64,000 nucleotides of DNA from assembly GCF_014334015.1 (NCBI RefSeq), contig NZ_CP060488.1:558001-622000 (forward strand), given 5' to 3'. The notes beneath the pieces were generated by a model. It was not told where the DNA came from, made no database searches, and saw only the letters and a program-made list of their open reading frames with translations. Shown one piece after another: positions 51,579 through 61,083 of this stretch (position 1 is the first letter of the stretch; every line of letters begins with the position of its first letter). The translations under genes were made by a program, and so were the position numbers. The DNA comes from Bacteroides sp. M10 (lineage in GTDB: Bacteria; Bacteroidota; Bacteroidia; Bacteroidales; Bacteroidaceae).

Positions 51579-51959
51579 CTATCCGTTTACCACGGCTTTA
51601 TAGGCTTCGGCATCCAGCAGATCTTCTACCGCTTTCACATCAGCCGGCTTCACTTTAATCAACCAACCTTCGCCATAGGGATCTTTATTAACCAGTTCCG
51701 GGTTTTCTTCCAATGCTTCATTTTGTTCGAGCACCTCACCTGCTATCGGCAGGAAAAGATCGGAAATAGTTTTCACTACTTCAATCGTTCCGAAAGTTTC
51801 ACCGGCTTCCAACGTTTCACCAACAGTCGGGATATCGACGAACACAATATCGCCCAATTGTTCCTGTGCATAATCGGTGATACCAACGTATGCAATGTCT
51901 CCTTCAACGCGAATCCATTCGTGTTCGTTCGTGTACTTTAAATTCTGTGGAAAGTTCAT
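51579..51959 (-). CDS. gcvH: Glycine cleavage system H protein
   Basis: 126 aa, the standard size. It carries the aminomethyl group on a lipoyl arm between the P, T and L proteins of glycine cleavage. The lipoyl lysine is K63 in GTIEVVKTISDLFLPIAGEV. The N-terminus YTNEHEWIRVEGDIAYVGIT and the IDLP-like VDIPTVGETLEAGETF are typical. The partner genes gcvT and gcvP are not nearby. It is placed between a PAP2-like gene and purE in the run from rpoN. Confidence 0.97.
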   Translation of the reverse strand: MNFPQNLKYTNEHEWIRVEGDIAYVGITDYAQEQLGDIVFVDIPTVGETLEAGETFGTIEVVKTISDLFLPIAGEVLEQNEALEENPELVNKDPYGEGWLIKVKPADVKAVEDLLDAEAYKAVVNG

Positions 51960-51988
51960 AATGATTAGTTTTTAGGATTTATACTGTT

Positions 51989-52666
51989 TTAAAATAAAAA
52001 TACTCGAAATAAGATGTTACTCACCGGATGAAGTACCAAAAGGGCACATATCAGACCGACAGCAAAACCGGAAAGCACCTCACCCAGCGTGTGATGCCCC
52101 AGAACAATGCGTGCAGAGCCCAATATACCGGCAATCAAAATAAACAGGCATAGCCATACGACCGGATTGTAACCGAACAAGGCGCTGAAAGAAATCAAGC
52201 CTCCGATCACCCCGCCCATTCCTGCCATGTGCTCGCTCAACTTCCATTTGAGGTTTACTGCAATGCAAATGATAGACACTACCAGAGAAGCAAGAATGAT
52301 ACCAGTCATATACCACGGGATATTCAGCTTACGCATCATCAGCAGACAGAACACATACGAGATGATGGTCAGTAGAATAGGCACATAACGTTTCTTACGT
52401 TCACTCAACTCCTGACGGGCAAATCCATTGATTTTACGAAACAGGAAAATGGTAATAGTAGGTGTCAGTATGGTGAAGCAGTAAACGATTCCCAACACTA
52501 TCAACTTATATTGTATCGGCATGATACGAAGATAAGAAAACAGGAATAACACCAGAAACGATAAAAACGGAATAGAAAATGGAGTAAAGACCATCGAAGT
52601 GACTCTCGCCACCTGCAACATCGTCTTATCCGCTATGATATGTTCTCTCTCTCTGTCCATCAGCAC
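51989..52666 (-). CDS. PAP2-like membrane phosphatase
   Basis: 225 aa with about six membrane segments. The three PAP2 motifs can be followed but are weak: R-x(n)-RKKRYVP, then LSEHMAGMGGVIGGL in place of the usual PSGH, then LGSARIVLGHHTLGEVLSGF (SR-x6-H-x3-D-like, with E in place of D). The altered residues suggest a divergent or reduced-activity phosphatase, perhaps acting on undecaprenyl or other lipid phosphates. Its gene follows rpoN (36 bp gap holding a heptamer array) and precedes gcvH by 29 bp. Confidence 0.75.
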   Translation of the reverse strand: MLMDREREHIIADKTMLQVARVTSMVFTPFSIPFLSFLVLFLFSYLRIMPIQYKLIVLGIVYCFTILTPTITIFLFRKINGFARQELSERKKRYVPILLTIISYVFCLLMMRKLNIPWYMTGIILASLVVSIICIAVNLKWKLSEHMAGMGGVIGGLISFSALFGYNPVVWLCLFILIAGILGSARIVLGHHTLGEVLSGFAVGLICALLVLHPVSNILFRVFLF

Positions 52667-52669
52667 TAA

Positions 52670-52704
52670 TACTTAATACTTTATACTTAATACTTTATAC
52701 TCTC
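52670..52704. repeat. Five-unit heptamer array TACTTAA/TACTTTA
   Basis: TACTTAA, TACTTTA, TACTTAA, TACTTTA, TACTCTC on the plus strand, between the rpoN stop and the start of the PAP2-like gene. Same unit and same copy number as 16706-16740, but in the opposite direction relative to transcription. Confidence 0.85.
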
Positions 52705-54190
52705 ATTTCCGCAGTCTCGCCACGGGGATATTCAGTTGTTGACGGTATTTGGCTACTGTCCTGCGGGCAATGGGATAACCTTTCTCTTTCAATATATCCG
52801 CCAATTCATCATCGGTCAGAGGTTTCTTCTTGTCCTCGCCTTCAATACACTCTTTCAGGATCTTACGAATCTCACGGACAGACATCTCTTCGCCATCCTC
52901 TGTAGTATATCCGTCGCTGAAAAAGTATTTGAGCGGATAGATACCGTAATTCGTCTGTACATATTTACTGTTACTCACACGGGAGATTGTCGAAATATCC
53001 AATCCAGTACGTTCGGCTACATCTTTCAGAATCATCGGTTTCAATAGCGATTCATCTCCTTCCAGGAAGAAAGGACGTTGCAGGTCGATAATCGCCTGCA
53101 TGGTAGTCATCAAGGTATTCTGACGCTGACGGACAGCATCGATAAATCCTTGTGCCGCATCCATTTTCTGTTTCAGAAACATCATCGCTTCTTTAGATTC
53201 CTTAGACTGGTTAGCCCTGTTTTTTGTATGCTCCTCCACCATTTCCGTGAAGTCACGACTCATACGGAGTTCGGGAACATTGCGGTTATTGAGGCTTACA
53301 TTAATGGTTCCGTCATCATACGTTTCCACCATAAAATCGGGAACTATTTGTTGGAGATTCCTGCCGATTGCTTCTCCTAAAGAAGCACCCGGACGTGGAT
53401 TCAGTTTGGTTATTTCAGTAATGGTTTCCTGGAAAGTCTCTTCATCAATATCCAGTTTCTTTATAATCTTCTCCCAATGTTTACGGGTGAATTCTTCGTA
53501 ACATTCTCTGATAATCCTTTCTTCCAGATTCAAGATAGGACTGGGAGTTTTCTCTTCCTCTTTTTTCCGGCAAATCTGTATCAACAGACATTCCTGAAGA
53601 CTACGCGCACCGATACCTGCCGGGTCGAAGTCCTGTAAGATGCTCAATGCTTCTTCCAGTTCCTCCTCGGTCGATTCGATACCGGCATAAATCGCCAGTT
53701 CGTCACAGATACTTTCCAAAGATTTGCGAAGCAATCCGTCATCATCCAATGAACCGATCAGGTATTCCACCAAGTCACACTGGTGCTCTGTCAGGTTGCG
53801 TTCACGCAACTGTTCTTTCAGGATTTCATAAAAAGAGGTGGAGTCGGAAAATGGAATATCCTCCGCCTGTTCATCTTTCGAACGGTTGTTCTCTTGCAAT
53901 TTATAATCGGGAATATCGTCTTCTGTCAGATAGTCACTTAAAGAATCATAGTCATTGGCATCGCTATCCATGCCATCCTCTGCATTGTCGGTATCGGAAT
54001 ATTCATCATCCGCAGCATTCTCTTCCTTACCTTCTTCAAGTGCCGGATTTTCAAGCAGTTCAGCATGGATACGGTCTTCCAGCTCTACTGCGGGAAGCTC
54101 CAACAGTTTCACGACCAGAATCTGCTGGGGCGAGAGCGTTTGTACCTGCTGTTGCGCCTGAGATTGTATTTGACGGGAACCTTGTGCCAT
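52703..54190 (-). CDS. rpoN: RNA polymerase sigma-54 factor
   Basis: 495 aa. Region I (1-60) is Gln/Leu-rich (SRQIQSQAQQQVQTLSPQQI) and interacts with activators. An acidic region II follows (about 60-115). The core-binding domain is at 120-300. The C-terminal DNA-binding part has the helix-turn-helix and ends with the RpoN box YPIARRTVAKYRQQLNIPVA. It directs RNA polymerase to -24/-12 promoters with the help of AAA+ activators. It is the first gene of a run ending in ispG. The only sigma-54 activator in this window is at 3407-4747. Confidence 0.97.
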   Translation of the reverse strand: MAQGSRQIQSQAQQQVQTLSPQQILVVKLLELPAVELEDRIHAELLENPALEEGKEENAADDEYSDTDNAEDGMDSDANDYDSLSDYLTEDDIPDYKLQENNRSKDEQAEDIPFSDSTSFYEILKEQLRERNLTEHQCDLVEYLIGSLDDDGLLRKSLESICDELAIYAGIESTEEELEEALSILQDFDPAGIGARSLQECLLIQICRKKEEEKTPSPILNLEERIIRECYEEFTRKHWEKIIKKLDIDEETFQETITEITKLNPRPGASLGEAIGRNLQQIVPDFMVETYDDGTINVSLNNRNVPELRMSRDFTEMVEEHTKNRANQSKESKEAMMFLKQKMDAAQGFIDAVRQRQNTLMTTMQAIIDLQRPFFLEGDESLLKPMILKDVAERTGLDISTISRVSNSKYVQTNYGIYPLKYFFSDGYTTEDGEEMSVREIRKILKECIEGEDKKKPLTDDELADILKEKGYPIARRTVAKYRQQLNIPVARLRK

Positions 54191-54221
54191 ATTCGTTTTT
54201 GCTTTCTACTGTTTCTCGCTA

Positions 54222-54229
54222 CAAAAGTA
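54222..54229 (-). promoter_or_regulatory. -7 box of rpoN
   Basis: TACTTTTG on the minus strand, a match to TAnnTTTG, 32 bp before the rpoN ATG at 54190. Confidence 0.45.
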
Positions 54230-54293
54230 ACTTTTTAACGAGAGATTACACAGATTAGGGAGATAATTTTTAATCCTATAACACAAAATTCGT

Positions 54294-54301
54294 TATCTTT
54301 G
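54294..54301 (+). promoter_or_regulatory. -7 box of pepP
   Basis: TATCTTTG, matching TAnnTTTG, 28 bp before the ATG at 54329. It is divergent from the rpoN box at 54222. Confidence 0.5.
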
Positions 54302-54328
54302 TTGCACGAACTTAAAAACTAGGACAAT

Positions 54329-55702
54329 ATGTTTGCCAAAGAAACGTATATGCAGCGGAGAGCCCTGCTAAAAAAGAACTTAGGCTCCGGAGTGTTGTTA
54401 TTTCTCGGAAATGACGAGTGCGGACTGAATTACGAAGATAACACATTCCGTTATCGTCAGGATTCCACTTTCCTTTATTATTTCGGACTTTCATGTGCCG
54501 GACTTTCGGCTATTATCGATATAGATGAAGACAAAGAAATTATCTTTGGTGATGAGTTGTCTATCGACGCAATCGTATGGATGGGATCACAGCCGACATT
54601 ACACGAAAAATGCGAACGTGTAGGCGTAAAAAATCTGATGTCGTCTGCTGACATTGTAAGCTATCTCCATCAGTGTGTACAGAAAGGGAAAGCAGTTCAC
54701 TATCTGCCTCCTTACCGCCCTGAACATAAGCTGAAACTGATGGACTGGCTGGGTATTCCTCCCGCACATCAGGAAGGTTCTGTTCCATTCATCCGTGCCG
54801 TGATCGCTCAACGCAACTATAAATCTGCAGAAGAAATCGTAGAAATAGAAAAGGCTTGCGATGTAACTGCTGATATGCATATTACAGCCATGAAGGTACT
54901 TCGTCCGGGTATGTACGAATATGAAGTGGTAGCTGAAATGAACCGGGTGGCCGAATCTAATAACTGCCAACTATCATTTGCTACAATTGCCACTATCAAC
55001 GGACAGACTCTGCACAATCATTATCACGGAAATAAAGTGAAACCGGGTGATTTGTTCTTAATCGATGCCGGTGCAGAAGTAGAATCAGGTTATGCGGGTG
55101 ATATGTCGTCTACCATTCCTGCCGATAAGAAGTTCACCACCCGTCAGCGTGAAGTATACGAGATTCAGAACGCCATGCACCTGGAATCCGTAAAGGCTCT
55201 CCGTCCGGGTATTCCTTATATGGACGTATATGAGCTGTCGGCCCGCGTCATGGTGGACGGCATGAAGGCGCTCGGATTGATGAAAGGGAATACCGAGGAT
55301 GCTGTACGCGAAGGTGCCCATGCGTTGTTCTATCCGCACGGATTAGGTCACATGATGGGATTGGATGTACATGATATGGAGAATCTGGGAGAGATATGGG
55401 TAGGTTACAACGGCCAGCCGAAGAGCACACAGTTCGGTCGCAAATCGCAACGCCTCGCCATTCCATTGGAACCGGGATTCGTACATACGGTAGAACCGGG
55501 CATTTACTTTATTCCGGAATTGATCGATATGTGGAAAGCAGAAAAGAAATTCACTGATTTCATTAACTATGATGTGGTCGAGACTTACAAGGATTTCGGC
55601 GGCATCCGTAACGAAGAAGATTATCTGATTACTGAAACCGGTGCTCGCAGACTGGGTAAGAAAATACCTTTGACGCCGGAAGAAGTGGAAGCTTTGCGGT
55701 AA
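54329..55702 (+). CDS. pepP: Xaa-Pro aminopeptidase (M24B)
   Basis: 457 aa. It removes an N-terminal residue preceding proline, in the cytoplasm. An N-terminal creatinase-like domain (1-165, FLYYFGLSCAGLSAIIDIDE) precedes the pita-bread catalytic domain. Metal ligands are visible: D and D in FLIDAGAEVESGYAGDMSST, H in HGLGHMMGLDVHD, E in TVEPGIYFIPELID, and a final E in FGGIRNEEDYLITETG. No signal peptide. Transcribed alone, divergent from rpoN. Confidence 0.95.
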   Translation: MFAKETYMQRRALLKKNLGSGVLLFLGNDECGLNYEDNTFRYRQDSTFLYYFGLSCAGLSAIIDIDEDKEIIFGDELSIDAIVWMGSQPTLHEKCERVGVKNLMSSADIVSYLHQCVQKGKAVHYLPPYRPEHKLKLMDWLGIPPAHQEGSVPFIRAVIAQRNYKSAEEIVEIEKACDVTADMHITAMKVLRPGMYEYEVVAEMNRVAESNNCQLSFATIATINGQTLHNHYHGNKVKPGDLFLIDAGAEVESGYAGDMSSTIPADKKFTTRQREVYEIQNAMHLESVKALRPGIPYMDVYELSARVMVDGMKALGLMKGNTEDAVREGAHALFYPHGLGHMMGLDVHDMENLGEIWVGYNGQPKSTQFGRKSQRLAIPLEPGFVHTVEPGIYFIPELIDMWKAEKKFTDFINYDVVETYKDFGGIRNEEDYLITETGARRLGKKIPLTPEEVEALR

Positions 55703-55743
55703 AAGCAAACTGTCGGAATAAGACGAGATTATATCTATTACAC

Positions 55744-55788
55744 AATAGCGGAAGTTTTTCATTTATATGAGAAACTTCCGCTATTTTC
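55744..55788 (+). terminator. pepP terminator
   Basis: aatagcggaagttt (55744-55757) pairs with aaacttccgctatt (55772-55785), followed by ttc. Confidence 0.85.
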
Positions 55789-55915
55789 ATCAAAGTACCA
55801 AATAATCCATTTCTTTGCACATTTTTTCTACACACTTTTTGCCAAATCTTCCGTAATATTGCATCAGAATTTAATTACTTACTTTTATGCTTAATATAAA
55901 ATGATGAATTACACC

Positions 55916-57223
55916 ATGAAGAAACTACTTTTATTCGTATGCCTGTTGTCAGTAAGTTTACTATCTGCCGTAGCCGAAAATTATCCTTATAAAAGCGATG
56001 TGCTTTGGGTTACTGTCCCCAATCATGCCGACTGGCTTTATAAAACAGGAGAAAAAGCGACGGTGGAAGTACAATTTTATAAATATGGTATTCCGGGAGA
56101 TAACGTAGTTATCAGCTATGAAATAGGCGGAGATATGATGCCTGCCGATACGAAGGGAAGCGTGACACTGAAAAATGGCAGGGCTGTGGTGCCAATCGGT
56201 ACGATGAAAGAACCCGGATTTCGTGATTGTCGCCTGAAAGCAACTGTTGACGGAAAAACGTATTCGCATCATGTGAAAGTAGGTTTCTCACCGGAAAAGT
56301 TAAAACCTTATACTACTATGCCTTCCGATTTCAATGAATTTTGGGAGAAGGCTAAAGCAGGGCAAAAGGACTTTCCGCTGACTTATACAAAAGAACATGT
56401 CGAAAAGTATTCTACGGATAAAATAGATTGTTATTTGGTGAAACTTCAATTGAATAGACGTGGCCAATGCGTCTATGGTTATTTATTCTATCCAAAGAAA
56501 GAAGGTAAATTTCCGGTTGTATTGTGTCCGCCGGGAGCAGGAATCAAAACGATCAAAGAGCCTTTGCGTCATAAATATTATGCAGAACAAGGATGCATCC
56601 GTTTTGAAATAGAAATACACGGTCTTAATCCTGAAATGAGCGAAGAAGACTTTAAGGAAATCAGCAATGCATTCAATGGCAGAGAGAACGGATATTTAAC
56701 CAATGGACTGGACAGCCGTGATAATTATTATATGAAACGGGTATACCTGGCTTGCGTTCGCAGCATTGACTTCCTGACTTCCTTGCCAGAATGGGATGGT
56801 AAGAATGTGATTGCCCAGGGTGGTAGTCAGGGGGGTGCGCTGGCATTAATCACTGCCGGACTAGACCAGCGCGTGACAGCCTGTGTTGCCAATCATCCTG
56901 CTTTAAGCGATATGGCCGGATATAAGGCAGGCCGCGCCGGTGGTTATCCTCATTTCTTCAGAAATTCCGTAGACATGGATACGCCTGAAAAGATGAAGAC
57001 GATGGCTTATTATGATGTGGTAAACTTCGCCAAACAAATCAAGGCGGATACTTATATAACGTGGGGATTCAACGACGATGTATGTCCGCCGACAACCAGC
57101 TACATTGTATATAATGTATTAAACTGTCCCAAAGAAGCATTGATTACTCCGATTAACGAACATTGGACGTCAAATGATACTGAATACGGGCATTTGCTTT
57201 GGATAAAGAAACATCTGAAATAA
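55916..57223 (+). CDS. Secreted acetylxylan esterase-like hydrolase (CE7/AXE1)
   Basis: 435 aa from the ATG at 55916, the direct start of the signal peptide MKKLLLFVCLLSVSLLSAVA; an ATG at 55901 would add five residues. After an N-terminal beta-sandwich (25-130) comes an AXE1-type alpha/beta hydrolase: YGYLFYPKKEGKFPVVLCPP, oxyanion GAGIKTI, nucleophile elbow AQGGSQGGALALITAGLD, acid FNDDVCPP and histidine near EYGHLLWIKKHL. CE7 enzymes deacetylate acetylated sugars. It lies next to, and convergent with, the SusC/D locus, so it may help degrade the same glycan. Confidence 0.85.
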   Translation: MKKLLLFVCLLSVSLLSAVAENYPYKSDVLWVTVPNHADWLYKTGEKATVEVQFYKYGIPGDNVVISYEIGGDMMPADTKGSVTLKNGRAVVPIGTMKEPGFRDCRLKATVDGKTYSHHVKVGFSPEKLKPYTTMPSDFNEFWEKAKAGQKDFPLTYTKEHVEKYSTDKIDCYLVKLQLNRRGQCVYGYLFYPKKEGKFPVVLCPPGAGIKTIKEPLRHKYYAEQGCIRFEIEIHGLNPEMSEEDFKEISNAFNGRENGYLTNGLDSRDNYYMKRVYLACVRSIDFLTSLPEWDGKNVIAQGGSQGGALALITAGLDQRVTACVANHPALSDMAGYKAGRAGGYPHFFRNSVDMDTPEKMKTMAYYDVVNFAKQIKADTYITWGFNDDVCPPTTSYIVYNVLNCPKEALITPINEHWTSNDTEYGHLLWIKKHLK

Positions 57224-57255
57224 TGTTTAGCCCTCTTGTAGAATGACAATATTTA

Positions 57256-57297
57256 AACGCCGGATAACTGACTTTCATTATCAGTATATCCGGCGTT
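57256..57297. terminator. Hairpin between convergent genes
   Basis: aacgccggata (57256-57266) pairs with tatccggcgtt (57287-57297), with an inner actga/tcagt extension. It separates the esterase gene and the PUL operon. T-runs are short on both sides. Confidence 0.6.
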
Positions 57298-57322
57298 CAA
57301 GCATATTTCTATTAAACTTATT

Positions 57323-59446
57323 TTAGTTCAAGCCACACCATTTCAGAAACTCGCCCTTCGAAACGGAAGCACAACCTGTAGTAGAATGACCACCACCAAA
57401 ATATGGATAATCACGATCGGGCACCGCACCTTCGCATCCCCAACCTTCATAATACATATATAGCTTATCTCCGTATTCCAAGACCTCTCCAAACCATATA
57501 CCACCCTGATCCCAAGTTTCAGCTTCTCCTCTTTTAAAGAATGGTTTTGTATTATTTACTTTTGTCCAATTCAACAAATCATCAGAATAAGCCACATGAA
57601 AACGTTCCGGAAAATCAAAATGCCGTGTACTTCCCTGATAAATCATAAACCATTTGTTCACATCTTTCAGACGGAATATACGGGAGCCATTCACTGTCAT
57701 ACAGTCGTGATTGGCCGGTCCACCGCCAGGAGTAAGTATTGTTCGGATTTCAGCGTTATCAAAGCTCATCGGATCCGTAGTAATAGCACAATCTATTTTC
57801 ATATGTGAACCATTGTCATAACCGTAGCCGTAGAATATATAGTATTTTCCGTCATGAAATATTGCGTCACTGCATCCTACCCCATCACGTAGCATAACAG
57901 CATCGCTAAATGTATATCCACCATCTGCCGAGTATCGGCACGCCAGCGATCCGCGACGATCTGCATCAGCTGTACCTCTCACTGCCTGATAGTAGAAATA
58001 TAGTTTCCCATCTCCGCCCATTACCGGAGCACAATCAAGTAAATGCAGTTCGTCACACGTTCCTTTCGCCCCATGTGGAATAACCGGATTAGTCGGGTAT
58101 GCTTCCCATCCTCCTACAGGATTGAATGAGCTTGCACTTTGTCGAAAAAGTCCAATCTGGTCATGATATTCATTCATTGCGTCATAGCCGCTTCCTCGTG
58201 CATACATCCACCAATTTCCGTCAGGTGATTCTGTCGGAGACAAAATTGCAGCATTGGCAATATGTTCGCACATCCAACGTTCAGCCCCTTGATAGGTCAA
58301 CACAGGATTAGCTTCATAGCGAGTTAATAATTGTTCAGCCTCATTATTTGGTCCGACAATATCATCAAAATAATATACATCTCCTGCCCCGCCCGCAATG
58401 CCGGCATCAAAAACAATCACAATTTTGTCATAAGTCTCATCGGGAAGATTCCATGAAGTAAAGTCAAAAGTCAATGTTTCCCACTGATTGGCTACCGTTG
58501 TCTTAACGTTCTGCATCTCTTTACTATCTGCCCCACCGGTACTCTCCAGTTTGAAATAAACAGGACTTCCCACTTTAGGCGAGTAGACTTTTACCGTAAA
58601 ACGTCCGCCATTCTTAGAGAAATTAAACTTTGAGTTATATCTGGACGTAACAGGTTCTGACCAGATAAGTTCCCATTGGTCACCTGCCGCAACGACTTTT
58701 CCACACTTACTGCTCGTATTTATACCGCTCATATGAGGATTATCCACAATGCTATACTCTAGCCGGTCATTGGTACGGAATGTGACAAGTGAGGTTTCGA
58801 AATTACAATAATTAATATATTGTTTTTCACCCGGCTCCGGTTCCGGCTCTGTTTTCACACCTGTCTTTTGGCGAATATTATCAAAATACCATTCTTCCCC
58901 CGAACCCGTCTCACCAGCATCAAAAAGGATAATCACTTTATCATAGACATTATCCGGCAAATTCAATACCGAGAAATCAAACTCCAATGTTTCCCATTCA
59001 TTAGCTACTTTAGAAACGACGTTCGAGATTTCCTTAGCATCTGCCCCCAACGAGCTTTCAAGTTTAAAGAAAATATGACCGCCTACTTTGGGAGAACGTA
59101 CCTGCATGCTAAAACAAGCACCGTCTTTTGTAAAATCAAACTTTTTCGCCAACGGATCAGACCAAATCAGTTCCCACATATCACCTGCAGAAACAACCTT
59201 TCCACATTTGTTACTGGCATTGACACCCTCTTTATACGGATTATCAACAATATTATACTTCAACTGGTCATTGGTATGAAATGAAACGAGTGTTGTCTCG
59301 AAATTACAAAGATCCACAAACGTTTCCTCTTCAACAGGCGGTTCTACAGGCGGCACAATCGAATTTTGTGCCGTTGTTTCATCGCTACAGGAAAATGCGG
59401 TCAATGCCAGTACCCATAAATAGCTTTTTATCTTCATTGTTTTCAT
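57323..59446 (-). CDS. PUL lipoprotein: tandem beta-sandwich modules plus beta-propeller glycosidase-like domain
   Basis: 707 aa with lipobox TAFSC (Cys20) and a Pro/Glu linker. Two homologous modules follow, about 42-195 and 208-368. Each begins (L/Y)CNFETxLVxFxTNDxLxYxIVDNP and carries KCGKVVxAGDxWELIWSxP, SPKVGxxxxFKLES and VxNEWETLEFDF-type lines ending WYFDNI/YYFDDI. They look like family-4/11-like carbohydrate-binding folds. Residues 375-707 form a five-bladed beta-propeller of the GH43/GH32-like type: NPVLTYQGAERWMCEHIANA, DELHLLDCAPVMGGDGKLYF, CSDAIFHDGKYYIFYGYGYD, ETWDQGGIWFGEVLEYGDKL. The exact GH family and substrate are not assignable by eye. Third gene of the locus. Confidence 0.78.
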   Translation of the reverse strand: MKTMKIKSYLWVLALTAFSCSDETTAQNSIVPPVEPPVEEETFVDLCNFETTLVSFHTNDQLKYNIVDNPYKEGVNASNKCGKVVSAGDMWELIWSDPLAKKFDFTKDGACFSMQVRSPKVGGHIFFKLESSLGADAKEISNVVSKVANEWETLEFDFSVLNLPDNVYDKVIILFDAGETGSGEEWYFDNIRQKTGVKTEPEPEPGEKQYINYCNFETSLVTFRTNDRLEYSIVDNPHMSGINTSSKCGKVVAAGDQWELIWSEPVTSRYNSKFNFSKNGGRFTVKVYSPKVGSPVYFKLESTGGADSKEMQNVKTTVANQWETLTFDFTSWNLPDETYDKIVIVFDAGIAGGAGDVYYFDDIVGPNNEAEQLLTRYEANPVLTYQGAERWMCEHIANAAILSPTESPDGNWWMYARGSGYDAMNEYHDQIGLFRQSASSFNPVGGWEAYPTNPVIPHGAKGTCDELHLLDCAPVMGGDGKLYFYYQAVRGTADADRRGSLACRYSADGGYTFSDAVMLRDGVGCSDAIFHDGKYYIFYGYGYDNGSHMKIDCAITTDPMSFDNAEIRTILTPGGGPANHDCMTVNGSRIFRLKDVNKWFMIYQGSTRHFDFPERFHVAYSDDLLNWTKVNNTKPFFKRGEAETWDQGGIWFGEVLEYGDKLYMYYEGWGCEGAVPDRDYPYFGGGHSTTGCASVSKGEFLKWCGLN

Positions 59447-59469
59447 TTTCTACAAGTTTATAACATTCA

Positions 59470-61077
59470 TCAATTAGTCGGATAACCCGGATTTTGTTCC
59501 AACTTCGGATTGGCCAAACGTTCTTCACGCGGAATGGGGAATAAATTACGATAAGAATCGCTGGAATCATGCAAGAACCATTTCTTTGTAGTAAACTGTC
59601 CGAAACGAATGAGTTGTTGACGTCTATGACCTTCCTGACAAAATTCCCAGGCGTATTCCTGTAAAAAACGGTCATCATTCAGTTCGGATACTTTCAAGAC
59701 CTTGTCACCGGTAAAATCGGTAAAAGCACGTTTACGAACATCATTGATAAGATTTACGATATCCTGAGTAGCCACCTTTCCACCTTTGCGATACATTGCT
59801 TCAGCTTTCATGAAAAAGACATCAGCGTAACGGAATAATACAAAATCATTAGCCAGCGTGTTCAAAGCTCCTTTTTTTACTTCATATTTATTGAGACGGG
59901 CTCCTGTCTGTTCGCCTGTAGTCGGTATATCATCCCCCTCGAACAAAGGAACATCTTTTGTGTAACAAAGTAATTTTCCCGCATCACGAGGGTCCCAAGG
60001 ATCGCAATACATAGGAGCACCGGGTGTACCGAACTGCCCTGTATTATCATACAACTGCCCAATCATCCATGATTTCTCAAATCGCTTATCATCAGAATGA
60101 TAACTATTGGCAAACTCCGGCGTAGCACAGCAGCCACCCCAGAAACCCGTTATAGTGGCGGCATGATACTGATATTTCCAATGTTGTGTCCACAGGTGGG
60201 GAAGGAAAGTACCTTCGCCATCATAAATATCATCATTACTGATACCCATAATGATTTCAGGCGAATCTTCATTATTGGTCACAAAAGGAGATTTATAATC
60301 TGCCTCCAACTGATATTGATGTGAACCGATAATATCGTCACACAGTCCTATCACTTCATCCCAATAAGTTACTCCCTTAGCTTCCCATACTTCTGCATTC
60401 AAATAAACCTTGGCCAGTAGCATGGAAGCAGCATTCTTATCCCAACGACCATAACTTTTATCAGCCAAATGTTCTATATTTTGAGAGATTTCATTCACAA
60501 TGAACTTAAATACATCCGCACGTTTTGAAGTTTCGGGCAGCCATCCTTCCGGAATATCATATTGAGTTACCAACGGAACATTGCCGAACATATCTATAAG
60601 TATGTAATACCAGAAGGCACGCGCTACCTTAAGCTCTGCCATAATCATATCATTATCGACACCGGCATTAGTAAACTCGAATAATAACCGGTTGCAATTG
60701 TTGATAGCCGTATAAGCCCTGCGCCAGTTACCCAGGAAATGAGCATCGTCATAAAGCCACTTATGTTGATTCAGTCGAAAATAGATTCCACCATCATACC
60801 AGGAGCCTCCACGCTTCGGAGTCACCCACAGGTCTGAACATTCTTCATTCGTATATAGATAGCAGCCGGCTGTATGGGCATCAAAACCACCATATAGCAT
60901 TTTCAAGTCATTATAGACTTTTCCCAACGCTCCGGGTACATCCTTATCGGTGAAACCTTTAAAATATTCATCCGCCGTAAGTTGGTCATAAACTTCTTCT
61001 GTCAGGTCGGTGCATGAGCTGAATCCAATCAAGGAGAGCAGCAAACCGCATATAATCTTTGTACTTTTCATTGTCAT
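59470..61077 (-). CDS. SusD-like nutrient-binding lipoprotein
   Basis: 535 aa, lipobox GFSSC (Cys22). SusD family marks: LTADEYFKGFTD near the start, WRRAYTAINNCNRLLFEF, LKVARAFWYYILIDMFGNVP, the TPR region around 200-240 (KNAASMLLAKVYLNAEVW), LFRYADVFFMKAEAMYR, and the C-terminal NLFPIPREERLANPKLEQNP. It caps the SusC channel at the cell surface and captures oligosaccharides. It lies 6 bp after the SusC gene and 23 bp before the propeller lipoprotein. The substrate is unknown. Confidence 0.97.
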   Translation of the reverse strand: MTMKSTKIICGLLLSLIGFSSCTDLTEEVYDQLTADEYFKGFTDKDVPGALGKVYNDLKMLYGGFDAHTAGCYLYTNEECSDLWVTPKRGGSWYDGGIYFRLNQHKWLYDDAHFLGNWRRAYTAINNCNRLLFEFTNAGVDNDMIMAELKVARAFWYYILIDMFGNVPLVTQYDIPEGWLPETSKRADVFKFIVNEISQNIEHLADKSYGRWDKNAASMLLAKVYLNAEVWEAKGVTYWDEVIGLCDDIIGSHQYQLEADYKSPFVTNNEDSPEIIMGISNDDIYDGEGTFLPHLWTQHWKYQYHAATITGFWGGCCATPEFANSYHSDDKRFEKSWMIGQLYDNTGQFGTPGAPMYCDPWDPRDAGKLLCYTKDVPLFEGDDIPTTGEQTGARLNKYEVKKGALNTLANDFVLFRYADVFFMKAEAMYRKGGKVATQDIVNLINDVRKRAFTDFTGDKVLKVSELNDDRFLQEYAWEFCQEGHRRQQLIRFGQFTTKKWFLHDSSDSYRNLFPIPREERLANPKLEQNPGYPTN

Positions 61078-61083
61078 TCAGTA

